A DNA stretch of 64,000 bases, from assembly GCA_964353175.1 (NCBI GenBank), contig CAYGUX010000006.1, forward strand, positions 45,571 to 109,570, written 5' to 3'. A program made the translations under genes and the position numbers. Source of the stretch: JAIYCX01 sp964353175 (GTDB taxonomy: Bacteria; Bdellovibrionota_C; UBA2361; SZUA-149; DAOLCO01). Position 1 is the stretch's first letter; each line of letters begins with the position of its first letter. Under the pieces are notes generated by a model that was given only the letters and a program-made list of their open reading frames with translations, was not told where the DNA came from and searched no databases. Positions 16,882 through 25,437 of this stretch are shown here, in pieces.

Positions 16882-18561
16882 CTATATCTCTTTCTGTCTT
16901 TCTAATAGCTTCTTAGCGCTTTCTTTGAACTCTGGGCTAACTTCTTTTCCAGCTAACATGCTAGCGATGGCGTTTAATCGATCATCCTCAACTAAAACTT
17001 GTGCTCTGGAGAAGGTTCTACCGGCATTAACCTCTTTTTCAATTAAAATATGAGTATCCGCCAAGGCAGCGACCTGAGCTGAGTGAGTAATTGCTAGGAC
17101 CTGTCCTGTCTGAGAGATAGCTTTTAACTTCTCTCCAACAACCTCAGCTATATGCCCACTGACTCCTACGTCTATTTCATCATAAACTTGAAGTAGGGCG
17201 TCTTGTGCAGTAGGTGAGATGCTCTTTAGTACAAGCAGTACTCTTGAGATCTCCCCCCCAGAGGCGACTTCATTTAAGGGTCTTTTTTTCTCACCTGGAT
17301 TTGCTGTGAATAAAAACTCTACCTTATCTGCTCCATGGAGTGAGGATTGGGAGGCTGTGAGGATAATTTCAAATTGAGCTTTTACTAGCCCCACATCTTT
17401 AAGCCCAGCAAGAACTGCCTTCTCTAGTTTTTTACCAACTTTTTTTCGATCTTCCCGTAGTACGGTCTCATCTGAGGTGAGTTCAAGTTTAAGCGCCTTT
17501 ATTTTTTCTTCTACTAGGTGTTCATCAAAGGCCCCACCTTCGAATCTATCTAATTCACTACAAACATGCTCGAAGTAGGTGACTAGCTCTTCTGTAGTCT
17601 TTTGATACTTTCTCTCAAGCCGCATTAATTCAGTGAGGCGACTTTGTAATTTATCAAACTGTCTTCCATCGTGGTCGATGCCACTAGCATAGTCATTTAT
17701 GTTAATTCTAATTTCGTCCAGTTCAGTTCTCGTGGATTCAATTAAGCTAAAAGTTCCCTGTAGATTAGAGTCATACTTTAGAGCTTGTTCGAGTCTGACA
17801 GAAAGTTTGCCGAATTTATCTAATAGAGATGTTCCTGGCGGGCCTCCCTCTAAGGCATCAATACATTCTTCAAGGCATTGTTTAATCTTGTCCCCTGACT
17901 GTAATCTAAGAACCTCAGTTTCTAAGTCTTCTCTTTCTCCAGTTTTTAACTTAAATTTAGAAAGTTCTTCCTTTTCTGACTTAAGTTTAAAAACCTTTGC
18001 TTCAAGGATTTCACGTCTATTTTTTAGGTCTTCAAGTAGGTCTGTTTCTTTTTTCCAAGCTTGATAGGCTACTTTGGTTGTCTCTAGGAGCTTCTGATTA
18101 GTGCCAAAGCTATCGAGTATATTTCTGTAGTTAGTGCTACTTAGTAGTGACTTTTGTTCGTGTTGTCCGGTCATCGAGATTAAAGTTTCCATTAGTTGGG
18201 AAACTTGCCCTGCGGTACTTAGCGAACTATTGAGGTAGAATTTACTTCGGCCTGAGGCTTCAAGAACTCTTTTTACAATAAGCTCATCTGAGTCTAATAG
18301 GTCCGACAGTTCTTCTGAGATATTGGTGAGAATGTCTTTTGTAGTAGGAGTAAGAATAAATAGAGCTTCAATAAATGCTTTATCTGTCCCTGTTCTAAGC
18401 AGACTAGCGCTCGCTTTCTTACCTTGGATCAGTTCAATACTTTTTAAAATAATGGATTTACCCGCGCCTGTTTCACCAGTAAGGACATTTAAGCCTTTGG
18501 AGAATTCCAGTTCAAGTGTTTCGATAATCGCTAGATTCTGAATACGTAAGGTAGAAAGCAT
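16882..18561 (-). CDS. recN: DNA repair protein RecN
   Basis: SMC-like ATPase acting in double-strand break repair. The Walker A motif GETGAGKS is near residue 30. A long central coiled coil follows (about 150-380, rich in Glu/Lys/Leu), then the ABC signature ASGGEISRVLLVLK and Walker B QVYDEIDVGVSGH, and the AITHSAQVAALAD segment. Total about 559 residues, close to E. coli RecN. The frame is open to 18579, but the MLSTLRIQN start at 18561 fits the family and lies immediately after the nadK stop, so nadK and recN form one transcription unit as in many proteobacteria. Confidence 0.95.
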   Translation of the reverse strand: MLSTLRIQNLAIIETLELEFSKGLNVLTGETGAGKSIILKSIELIQGKKASASLLRTGTDKAFIEALFILTPTTKDILTNISEELSDLLDSDELIVKRVLEASGRSKFYLNSSLSTAGQVSQLMETLISMTGQHEQKSLLSSTNYRNILDSFGTNQKLLETTKVAYQAWKKETDLLEDLKNRREILEAKVFKLKSEKEELSKFKLKTGEREDLETEVLRLQSGDKIKQCLEECIDALEGGPPGTSLLDKFGKLSVRLEQALKYDSNLQGTFSLIESTRTELDEIRININDYASGIDHDGRQFDKLQSRLTELMRLERKYQKTTEELVTYFEHVCSELDRFEGGAFDEHLVEEKIKALKLELTSDETVLREDRKKVGKKLEKAVLAGLKDVGLVKAQFEIILTASQSSLHGADKVEFLFTANPGEKKRPLNEVASGGEISRVLLVLKSISPTAQDALLQVYDEIDVGVSGHIAEVVGEKLKAISQTGQVLAITHSAQVAALADTHILIEKEVNAGRTFSRAQVLVEDDRLNAIASMLAGKEVSPEFKESAKKLLERQKEI

Positions 18562-18563
18562 AA

Positions 18564-19436
18564 CTACTCTTGCCCCCATTTAAGTTTAGAACTAAGTACT
18601 TCAAAATATGATTTAGATAAAGACTTAACAAACTTTACTTTATAAGGACTCTTACTAATTGCTAACTCACTGGATTCAGATAGAGAGGCTCCCTCTTGTC
18701 CATCTATCGTTAGCTGTACATTGTCTGCGATTGGTCCAATTTTTAAAGTTACCGTAGTTTTCCCTGGTAAGACTAGTGGGCGACTAGTAAGCGAATGCGG
18801 GCAAATAGGAGTAATTAATATGGCATCAACCTGCGGATGCACTATGGATCCTCCCGCGGCCAGAGAATATGCCGTAGAGCCACTAGGGGTTGAGACTATA
18901 ATCCCATCACCTTTTATAGAGGTAGCTGGAGTCTCATCTACTTTAACTTGAATAGAAAAAATTCTAGCAAGTGCTTGTTTTGACACTACAATATCATTAA
19001 TCGCGTAATAGGTATGGGAACTCCCATTTTCATTTAATACAGCAGACATCAAATGCCTTTCATCAAATTTGGTCTGGCCGTCAAGATAGGCTTCAGTCGT
19101 GGAGATCAATTCATTAGGCGTGATTTCAGTAAGGAATCCAAGAGTGCCTAAATTTACTCCAATTATATTGGGTGCTTGTCTAAAGGGTCTTCTACAAGCA
19201 CTGATCAGTGTTCCGTCTCCACCTAGTACGATTAAACAATTTGTAAAGTTTCCTAAATCCCACCGTGGATGAATCGCGCTATCCTCTGGTAGTTCAGGCT
19301 TATACGCATCAAAGGTCTCGGTATCGAATATTAAAGAAAGGTTTCTTTTTTTAGCTAGAGCACGCAGGGAGGCTAGTAGTTCCGGAACTTGAGGGTGGTT
19401 TGCCTTGGCGATAATGCCTATCTTATTGTCGTTCAT
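18564..19436 (-). CDS. nadK: NAD kinase
   Basis: 290 residues. Phosphorylates NAD to NADP in the cytoplasm. Signatures: VLGGDGTLISACR (GGDGT motif), VNLGTLGFLTEI, the substrate loop around YYAINDIVV, and GDGIIVSTPSGSTAYSLAAGG. Length and order of motifs are standard. It directly precedes recN on the same strand with no gap. Confidence 0.96.
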   Translation of the reverse strand: MNDNKIGIIAKANHPQVPELLASLRALAKKRNLSLIFDTETFDAYKPELPEDSAIHPRWDLGNFTNCLIVLGGDGTLISACRRPFRQAPNIIGVNLGTLGFLTEITPNELISTTEAYLDGQTKFDERHLMSAVLNENGSSHTYYAINDIVVSKQALARIFSIQVKVDETPATSIKGDGIIVSTPSGSTAYSLAAGGSIVHPQVDAILITPICPHSLTSRPLVLPGKTTVTLKIGPIADNVQLTIDGQEGASLSESSELAISKSPYKVKFVKSLSKSYFEVLSSKLKWGQE

Positions 19437-19610
19437 GTAATTTGAGAGATAGATTGATCTAATGTATTGTTATGTTAACGACTTAATTTTTTCTGTAAAG
19501 CCCCGCCTCAAAATTATCAAATCTATATTAGAATAGTCATGTTAGGCTGGCTTGTAAAGCTAAATTAATAGATCCTGCATCTAATAAAGAGCATAAAACT
19601 TTTTAAAAAA

Positions 19611-20024
19611 ATGAAATCAATATTTTCCCTACTACTATTGCTTGGCTCTTCATGCGTTTCTCAGAATTTAGGCGGGCATGTTGTGAAAGGAATGGTATAT
19701 GATTCAGAAAGCCTAGAACCCATTAGTAATGTTCAGGTTCAAGTGAAAATTTTTCAACCTTTTTTACAGGAAGTAGTTCAGACTGATAGTAAAGGAGAAT
19801 TTCAGATTGAATATGACGGTGATTTTGTATTGTTACCTGACTTATTTCTTGAGCAAGAGGATTTGCAGACCAAAGAAAGAAATATTAAAGTTAAGTTAAT
19901 CCATCCTGAGTTCCTAAGTGATAGCTACGAAGAAAATAAGTCCTGTAAGCCTGAGGAGCTAAGTGAATTTGATATAGGGACTTTCTACTTGCAACGTAGA
20001 GAAGAATTTAGCTTGAAGAAGTAA
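19611..20024 (+). CDS. Lipoprotein with a carboxypeptidase-regulatory-like domain
   Basis: 137 residues. The signal sequence MKSIFSLLLLLGSSC carries a lipobox Cys at 15. The mature part GHVVKGMVYDSESLEPISNVQV and later TDSKGEFQIEYD are the hallmark of a CarboxypepD_reg/Cna-B-like beta sandwich, often involved in surface adhesion or in protein-protein contact. The stop overlaps the 3' end of the convergent glycosyltransferase gene by 17 bases. The role is unknown. Confidence 0.75.
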   Translation: MKSIFSLLLLLGSSCVSQNLGGHVVKGMVYDSESLEPISNVQVQVKIFQPFLQEVVQTDSKGEFQIEYDGDFVLLPDLFLEQEDLQTKERNIKVKLIHPEFLSDSYEENKSCKPEELSEFDIGTFYLQRREEFSLKK

Positions 20025-21144
20025 CTTTTAGTTGAGTAGCATCCTCGTAGATCTCTATTAAAGATTGAATCACAACTTTTGTATCCGCATGTAACTTTAA
20101 ATTGTGATAGGCATTGCTAGTCATTTCGGCCTTTAGCGTACCTACAGTAAGAGCTAAGACAATTTTTTCTGCTAAATCATCCTTAGATCCCGGCTCAAAA
20201 AGAAAACCAGTCTCTCCTTCTCTAATAATTTCTGGTACCCCACCAACATAAGAACTGATAACTAAAAGCTTAGCCTTAATAGCCTCTAGTATAGACATTG
20301 GCATGGCTTCAGATAAAGAAGATAGTATAAATCCATCGCTAGCATTTAGAATGTTTGGTACATCCTGTCTATGACCTAAGAATTTTATTCGATGTCCTTG
20401 TTCATGTTTGTTTACTTCTTTTTCAAGATGTTTTCTACCCTCACCATCACCTACGATTACCAAGAACTGATCTAGTGAAGATATATTAGTTGAGTCTAAA
20501 AATCCTTTAATTAGAGTTACCTGATCTTTTACAGGTCGAATATTAGCGACATGTGCCCACAGGAATGCGTCAATTGGAATCTCTAGTTCAGCTCTAATGT
20601 CAATTCTATCCCTTGCATGTAGTACTGGATCGCAGGGGGTTAGATCAATTGGGTTTGATAGGATTTCCATTTTCTTAGGACTCACTCCCGAAAGTAGTAG
20701 CGAGTCGTAGGTATATAGAGAAACTGGTAAGATCCTATGCGCTAGAAGAGAGATGAGTTTTAGTTTAGTTAGTAGAAAACTTTTTTTTATGGTGTGATGA
20801 ATATCTCCATGCTCCGAACATATAACTGGGATTCCATTTAACCTACCTGCAATACTTGAATAAAGGTTAGAATCAAGTAAGTGAGAGTGAAGTACATTGA
20901 TTTTTTCGGACTTTAGAACATTTCTAATAGATTTAATTAGAGTGAAGTCTAGTTTACCTGCTTTGGATTCTAGTAAATGTCTTTTGATGCCTCGTCGATC
21001 TAGCTCTTCTGTTAAGTAGCCTTCCCTAAGTGTTGCTACTTGAACCTCAACGCCTTTTTTTATGAGTTCAGAGCTTAGGTCGATTACAACCTTCTCAGCT
21101 CCCCCTGGCCCCCCTGTTTCTATCAGCTGTAAGACTTTTAGCAT
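20008..21144 (-). CDS. Glycosyltransferase family 4
   Basis: GT-B fold transferase of 378 residues. The N-terminal acceptor domain begins LQLIETGGPGGAEKVVIDLS. The EX7E-type donor motif is seen in EAMPMSILEAIKAKLLVISS, followed by VGGVPEIIREGETGFLF. It transfers a nucleotide-activated sugar onto a growing polysaccharide or glycolipid at the cytoplasmic membrane face. It overlaps the upstream ATP-grasp gene by seven bases, and a FemAB-like gene precedes that, so the three form an operon probably making or modifying an extracellular polysaccharide. Confidence 0.9.
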   Translation of the reverse strand: MLKVLQLIETGGPGGAEKVVIDLSSELIKKGVEVQVATLREGYLTEELDRRGIKRHLLESKAGKLDFTLIKSIRNVLKSEKINVLHSHLLDSNLYSSIAGRLNGIPVICSEHGDIHHTIKKSFLLTKLKLISLLAHRILPVSLYTYDSLLLSGVSPKKMEILSNPIDLTPCDPVLHARDRIDIRAELEIPIDAFLWAHVANIRPVKDQVTLIKGFLDSTNISSLDQFLVIVGDGEGRKHLEKEVNKHEQGHRIKFLGHRQDVPNILNASDGFILSSLSEAMPMSILEAIKAKLLVISSYVGGVPEIIREGETGFLFEPGSKDDLAEKIVLALTVGTLKAEMTSNAYHNLKLHADTKVVIQSLIEIYEDATQLKVTSSS

Positions 21145-22316
21145 ATATTTAGATATTGAATTAACTCTTTAAAAAATGGCCCTGGATCGCTAAGGCGAAA
21201 CAGCTCAAGCGTAGTTTTTGGTTTAAAAAAGTCCATAGCATTTTGAGAAAAGAAATTAGATAGATAGGATGACTTTTTTCTTTTTAATTGAATTAAAAAG
21301 TGATCTAGCGATCCCAACTCCCATCGAAGTCTAATGTCTGTTTGGTATGCTCTATCTAATGATCCATCAGTCTGCTCCCCGATAAGTAAGCCAGGGAAGT
21401 TCACTCCAGAATCAATAGCAAGTTGTAAAGAACCCCAGAAGCGAGGATTAATTTCCATTAAATATGGAGTGCCATCATCAGCTCGTTTAAACTCGATCAT
21501 TGCAACACCTTGCCAATTGAGGTCTAGCAAAAGCCTGTTTACTTTTTTTATAAGTACTTCATCTGTAGGAATACTTTTGGAAAGTACGCTTACTCCACCC
21601 TCGGGAGGTTTTTCGAGTAGGCGTTGATGGGAAAAATGAGCAGAGCATACACCATCTTGAATTAAACAAAACATACCTTGACCTACTCCGCTAATAAACT
21701 CCTGAGCTATAAATTTAATTTGTTCTAGTTCAGGCTTAGAAAGGAAATTTTTCAGTTCACTTAAGTCTTTAGCTAGGAAATTCGGAGCTTTAACTAAATT
21801 ATTTTTGGAATCTAGTTGCGAGGAGGACCTTGGTTTTATAAATAGAGGGAATTGGCAGTCTTTTAGAAGGCTTATTTGTTGTTCAATATCTTGTTTTCCA
21901 CCAAGAATCTTAATGGTTCTTGGGGTGGAGATATCCTGCTTTTTCGCCAGTTCAATTAACTTGGCTTTGTCTTGTACTTTCTCAAAGCTTTCTTTATTTA
22001 CAAATGGGAAGTTAGTAAGTGCTCTTATTTCTTGTTCGAAGTTATATAGTACATTCAAAGTATGATCAGTCGTTGAAATAAGAAAGTCATATTTCTTAGT
22101 CTCAAGTTTGTTCAAAATAAATAGTTTAAAGTTAGTGGGATCGATTAATGGGTCTGGGTATTGAAATCGGCCCTTAGCATATCTACTGGATGAAGAGAGT
22201 GAAACACTAGAGCTAGATTCACCTACTTCCACAAAGTGTCCCGCAGCTCCAAGACTTCTTGTGACTGCAAGAGCACTTCTTGTATTTCCGTCAAGTAATA
22301 GAATTTTTTTACTCAT
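21138..22316 (-). CDS. ATP-grasp domain protein
   Basis: 392 residues. The N terminus KKILLLDGNTRSALAVTRSLG is the pre-ATP-grasp Rossmann-like domain. The ATP-binding region includes CQFPLFIKPRSSSQ, and YLMEINPRFWGSLQLA supplies the metal-binding Glu and Asn. These enzymes couple ATP hydrolysis to ligation of a carboxylate to an amine or thiol. The carbamoyl-phosphate-synthase-like subgroup often sits in polysaccharide loci, as here between GT4 and FemAB-like genes. The substrate is unknown. Overlap with the downstream glycosyltransferase gene implies translational coupling. Confidence 0.88.
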   Translation of the reverse strand: MSKKILLLDGNTRSALAVTRSLGAAGHFVEVGESSSSVSLSSSSRYAKGRFQYPDPLIDPTNFKLFILNKLETKKYDFLISTTDHTLNVLYNFEQEIRALTNFPFVNKESFEKVQDKAKLIELAKKQDISTPRTIKILGGKQDIEQQISLLKDCQFPLFIKPRSSSQLDSKNNLVKAPNFLAKDLSELKNFLSKPELEQIKFIAQEFISGVGQGMFCLIQDGVCSAHFSHQRLLEKPPEGGVSVLSKSIPTDEVLIKKVNRLLLDLNWQGVAMIEFKRADDGTPYLMEINPRFWGSLQLAIDSGVNFPGLLIGEQTDGSLDRAYQTDIRLRWELGSLDHFLIQLKRKKSSYLSNFFSQNAMDFFKPKTTLELFRLSDPGPFFKELIQYLNIC

Positions 22317-22323
22317 AAATATA

Positions 22324-23385
22324 TCAGGGTAGGCTTCTTGTTAGGTAGTTTCCTAATATTTTTGTAATAGGTAATGGGAGTCTTCTCCAAGCCTTTATTG
22401 CAAGAGAGAATTTTTTATCATCTGGATTAACATCCGGTATGTCTGAGCCATCAGTGTGATAGTACCAATGTAGAGGTAATGGCTGCGCTCCCCATTGGGA
22501 CTTAAATTTAAAAGTACCACTATTCACACTAGATCTACCAAAATCAAAAAATTCACATCCATCAAGAGATGATTGTCTGATGGTCTCCCAGTAGAGAAGC
22601 ATGTTCGGAGCATACTTACTGTGCTTCCTTAGAGCAGAAGCCCAAGGAATTTCTACATGCGTGCCTGTTCTGATAGTAATCCCAGATGCGATTGGCGCAT
22701 TTTGATGACGGACAGTAATTATCCTCGCCCTATCACCGAATGATCTTATGGTGTCTCTAAATAGCCTGATGGGATATACAGGTGTGCCTAGACTCCTCAT
22801 AGTATCTGCAAAAACCGCATAAAAATCTCTGATATGGCACTCCGTAATATCTTGGCCTTTAAAAGATTCTGCCATGCAACCCTCTTTAGCCGGTCTTCTG
22901 ATTTGGCTTCTTAATTTAGGAGGGAAGTTAGCAAACATAGTTTCGGGGTCATTTTCTAGTCTAAGTACCATCGCTACTTTATGAGATCTCTCTTTTAGAT
23001 CGCGATCCTTGATTATTGGATCACTCAGAGTCTCCCTCTTACGAATTTCTAAGTATTTCGTTTTAAGAACTTTGGATTGTTCTATGGCTGCTTGATAAAG
23101 CTGACTTTCAATTTCGGGAGTATCTGCCAAGGCTCCTCCTCCATTGAGGTATGGAATGGAAATTAATGCTCTACCAAAAAGTAAACTATTTACAAAAAAA
23201 AGTGGTAGGACTCCTCTTATCCCAGAGCTATCTTTTGCCATTAAAAAATATGGCTCGTGTTTAAAAGACTTTTTTAAAATTTCAGACCATCGCCAGTCAT
23301 AGGCATAATGATTGACTACCATCTTCGTTAGATAGTCTTGCCACTCGGTGTTATTTGCTTTTTGGGTTTGAATAATTTCGCACAT
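22324..23385 (-). CDS. FemAB-like acyltransferase, PEP-CTERM/exosortase-associated type
   Basis: 353 residues with the double-GNAT layout of FemAB proteins. Features are YDWRWSEILKKSFKHEPYFL near the N terminus, FPPKLRSQIRRPAKEG in the middle, RSLGTPVYPIRLFRDT, and the C-terminal FFDFGRSSVNSGTFKFKSQW. This pattern matches the FemAB subgroup found with exosortase/PEP-CTERM exopolysaccharide loci, where it may add an amino acid to a glycan or peptide. No PEP-CTERM protein or exosortase is in the window. It is seven bases upstream of the ATP-grasp gene and first in the three-gene operon. Confidence 0.85.
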   Translation of the reverse strand: MCEIIQTQKANNTEWQDYLTKMVVNHYAYDWRWSEILKKSFKHEPYFLMAKDSSGIRGVLPLFFVNSLLFGRALISIPYLNGGGALADTPEIESQLYQAAIEQSKVLKTKYLEIRKRETLSDPIIKDRDLKERSHKVAMVLRLENDPETMFANFPPKLRSQIRRPAKEGCMAESFKGQDITECHIRDFYAVFADTMRSLGTPVYPIRLFRDTIRSFGDRARIITVRHQNAPIASGITIRTGTHVEIPWASALRKHSKYAPNMLLYWETIRQSSLDGCEFFDFGRSSVNSGTFKFKSQWGAQPLPLHWYYHTDGSDIPDVNPDDKKFSLAIKAWRRLPLPITKILGNYLTRSLP

Positions 23386-23483
23386 GAGAATTAAGCGTTT
23401 TAGCCTATAAGTAATTTTAAGTCTAGGCAGGAAATAGTGGGATAAATTTTGAGCAATAGAGTGTAGTATGTTAACAAGGCAAA

Positions 23484-24620
23484 ATGTATAATAGTGACTA
23501 TATAGATGAGATTGCTCTAAAAATAGACTCTCTAAAAGCCAGTTCTCTTTATAGGGAGACTAAGGTCCCCAAAGGAGGGCGAGATTTTACATCTAATGAC
23601 TATCTTGGACTATTAAACATAGCTTCTCCCGTAAAACAAATAGCTTTAAGAGGAGCTGTAGCCTCTAGAGTGCTCAGTGGCACATCTGAAAGTCACATGC
23701 GATTAGAGGAGGCTTTAGCGTCCTATGCAGGTACTGAGTCAGCATTGCTTTTTGGTTCAGGGTATCTAGCTAATCTAGGAACGCTTTCAGCTTTAGTCGG
23801 GCGAAAAGATCTTGTTTTTAGTGATAAGTATTCACATCGTAGTTTATTGGATGGAATACAGCTTTCTGGTGCGAAGCATCTTCGGTTTAAGCATAACGAC
23901 CTTGATCATTTAGAAGGGCTTCTAAAAAAAGCTATAGTTAGCAGAAGAGAGAAGCAAAATTATTTTATTGTGACTGAATCAGTGTTTAGTATGGATGGTG
24001 ATTTAGCGCCACTTTCTGAATTGGTCGCCTTGGCAAGGAAATATTCAGCTCTTTTAATTATAGATGAAGCACATGCTGTAGGAGTCTATGGTTCTGGTAG
24101 ATGTAAAGCAGAGGGTGTTTTAGCTGATATGCTGGCAGTACTTGGAACTTGTAGTAAATCATTTTGTGGTTATGGTGGTTTTTTTTTAGGCCCCCAAATA
24201 GTAAGAGAGTATCTAGTCAATAAGGCTTCAAGCTTTATTTTTAGTACGGCTTTACCTTCTGATTTATGCGATGTGTTGATTGAGAATATAGAGTTAATTA
24301 AAAACTCTCCCCGATTAGGTCAGCTCGCCTTGGAAAAAGCTGAATACTTTCGAGGACAATTAGAGACATCGGGTCTTAATAAGCATTGTTCATTAGTAGG
24401 AGAGTCAAAAAGTCATATCGTTCCTTTTGTATTGGGAGAAGAAAAGAAAGTGTTAGAGTTAAAGAATGCTTTAGCCGAAAGGAATATTCTAGTTGCGGCC
24501 ATTAGACCTCCTACTGTTCCTAGTGGGACTGCAAGAATTAGATTCTCAATTAGAGCAGACCATAGTTTGGATGACTTAGATGCAGTTATAAGTATAATGC
24601 GAGAAATTTTTGCTAACTGA
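23484..24620 (+). CDS. bioF: 8-amino-7-oxononanoate synthase family enzyme (alpha-oxoamine synthase)
   Basis: PLP enzyme of 378 residues. The small N-terminal helix is followed by the fold-type I domain: S-H-x-R region TSESHMRLEEALA, HRSLLDGIQLSGA, PLP-binding D194 and H197 in IIDEAHAVGVYG, and the Schiff-base K225 in GTCSKSFCGYGG. BioF condenses pimeloyl thioester with alanine in biotin synthesis. Other members (KBL, serine palmitoyltransferase, CqsA) share the fold. No other bio gene is nearby, and it is divergent from a polysaccharide operon, so a non-biotin oxoamine synthase remains possible. Confidence 0.85.
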   Translation: MYNSDYIDEIALKIDSLKASSLYRETKVPKGGRDFTSNDYLGLLNIASPVKQIALRGAVASRVLSGTSESHMRLEEALASYAGTESALLFGSGYLANLGTLSALVGRKDLVFSDKYSHRSLLDGIQLSGAKHLRFKHNDLDHLEGLLKKAIVSRREKQNYFIVTESVFSMDGDLAPLSELVALARKYSALLIIDEAHAVGVYGSGRCKAEGVLADMLAVLGTCSKSFCGYGGFFLGPQIVREYLVNKASSFIFSTALPSDLCDVLIENIELIKNSPRLGQLALEKAEYFRGQLETSGLNKHCSLVGESKSHIVPFVLGEEKKVLELKNALAERNILVAAIRPPTVPSGTARIRFSIRADHSLDDLDAVISIMREIFAN

Positions 24621-24647
24621 GAAGAGGTCTGTTCCGAAATTCCAATA

Positions 24648-24755
24648 TTGTCATTGCGAGGAGCGGAGCGACGGCCTGCGGTGAGCCTTTCGAAGCGTGG
24701 CAATCTCTAGCGATCATAGATAGTTGAGATTGCCACGCTTCGCTCGCAATGACAA
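24648..24755. repeat. REP/MITE-like intergenic palindrome
   Basis: Nested inverted repeats: 13 bp TTGTCATTGCGAG (24648-24660) with 24743-24755, and 16 bp GAAGCGTGGCAATCTC (24692-24707) with 24726-24741. Between the left arms is a GC-rich insert of about 31 bases. The CATTGCGAG/GTGGCAATCT motif is a widespread bacterial intergenic repeat type. It lies between the convergent bioF and 24784-25368 genes, so it may also act as a terminator. Confidence 0.85.
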
Positions 24756-24783
24756 ATATTTCATTGGGATGCTGTTATAGCGC

Positions 24784-25368
24784 TTACTTTGTGCCTTTCA
24801 TGTATTTTTCAATGTCATCTAGTTTTAAAGCTTCAGCAATTGCTTTAAGGTCAACGTTTCCAGATGTCTTATGGATATTTAACATGGCTCCGCCATCAAG
24901 AAATACTGTTAGCTCTCCGTTGTTTTCATTCAGGTTTGCAGTTCGGCCATCTATTCTCATTGTTGCTTGTCCATTTTGTTGACCAAACATCGCAGCCATT
25001 TGTCCAAGTGCTGCAAGTCCACCTAGTCCAGCTTGTGGACTACCTGATGTGCCACCTTGAATTTCTATTTTTACGGCATTGGAAGCTTGAGAGTATTCTC
25101 TAGAAACATTGGTAAATCCCATTGCTGAATTTGATTCAGCTTTAGCACCCGTCATTCCTGCTACGGTATCAGGAAGAAAGCTAGTTAGCTTTTTAAGATA
25201 GTTTTGCTCAAGGTCTTTTTTAGCCCAGTTGAGCTCTTCAAGTGCTTTTGAGTAGTTACCCTCAGTTGATAGTTGTTCAACTTTAGCTAGCATAGATTTT
25301 AAATCGTCAGCTATTGCAACGTTTGAACTTAGTGCGATTAGTACAGTGGTAAGAACTATTTTTTTCAT
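24784..25368 (-). CDS. Exported protein of unknown function
   Basis: 194 residues. A clear signal peptide (MKKIVLTTVLIALSSNVAIA, cleavage after AIA) sends it to the periplasm or beyond. The mature N terminus is an alpha-helical pair (MLAKVEQLSTEGNYSKALEELNWA, TPR-like). A middle region carries a Gly/Ala/Met/Gln-rich stretch (GLGGLAALGQMAAMFGQQ). The C-terminal part reads like a small beta/alpha domain (LTVFLDGGAMLNIHKTSG). I do not recognise the family. It is transcribed alone, converging on the palindromic repeat. Confidence 0.8.
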   Translation of the reverse strand: MKKIVLTTVLIALSSNVAIADDLKSMLAKVEQLSTEGNYSKALEELNWAKKDLEQNYLKKLTSFLPDTVAGMTGAKAESNSAMGFTNVSREYSQASNAVKIEIQGGTSGSPQAGLGGLAALGQMAAMFGQQNGQATMRIDGRTANLNENNGELTVFLDGGAMLNIHKTSGNVDLKAIAEALKLDDIEKYMKGTK

Positions 25369-25437
25369 TTTGAATATCCTAGTTAAGGTAATATTTAATT
25401 CTAGGAAGTTTAGCCTTATGTTGTTAAGAGTTCAAGG

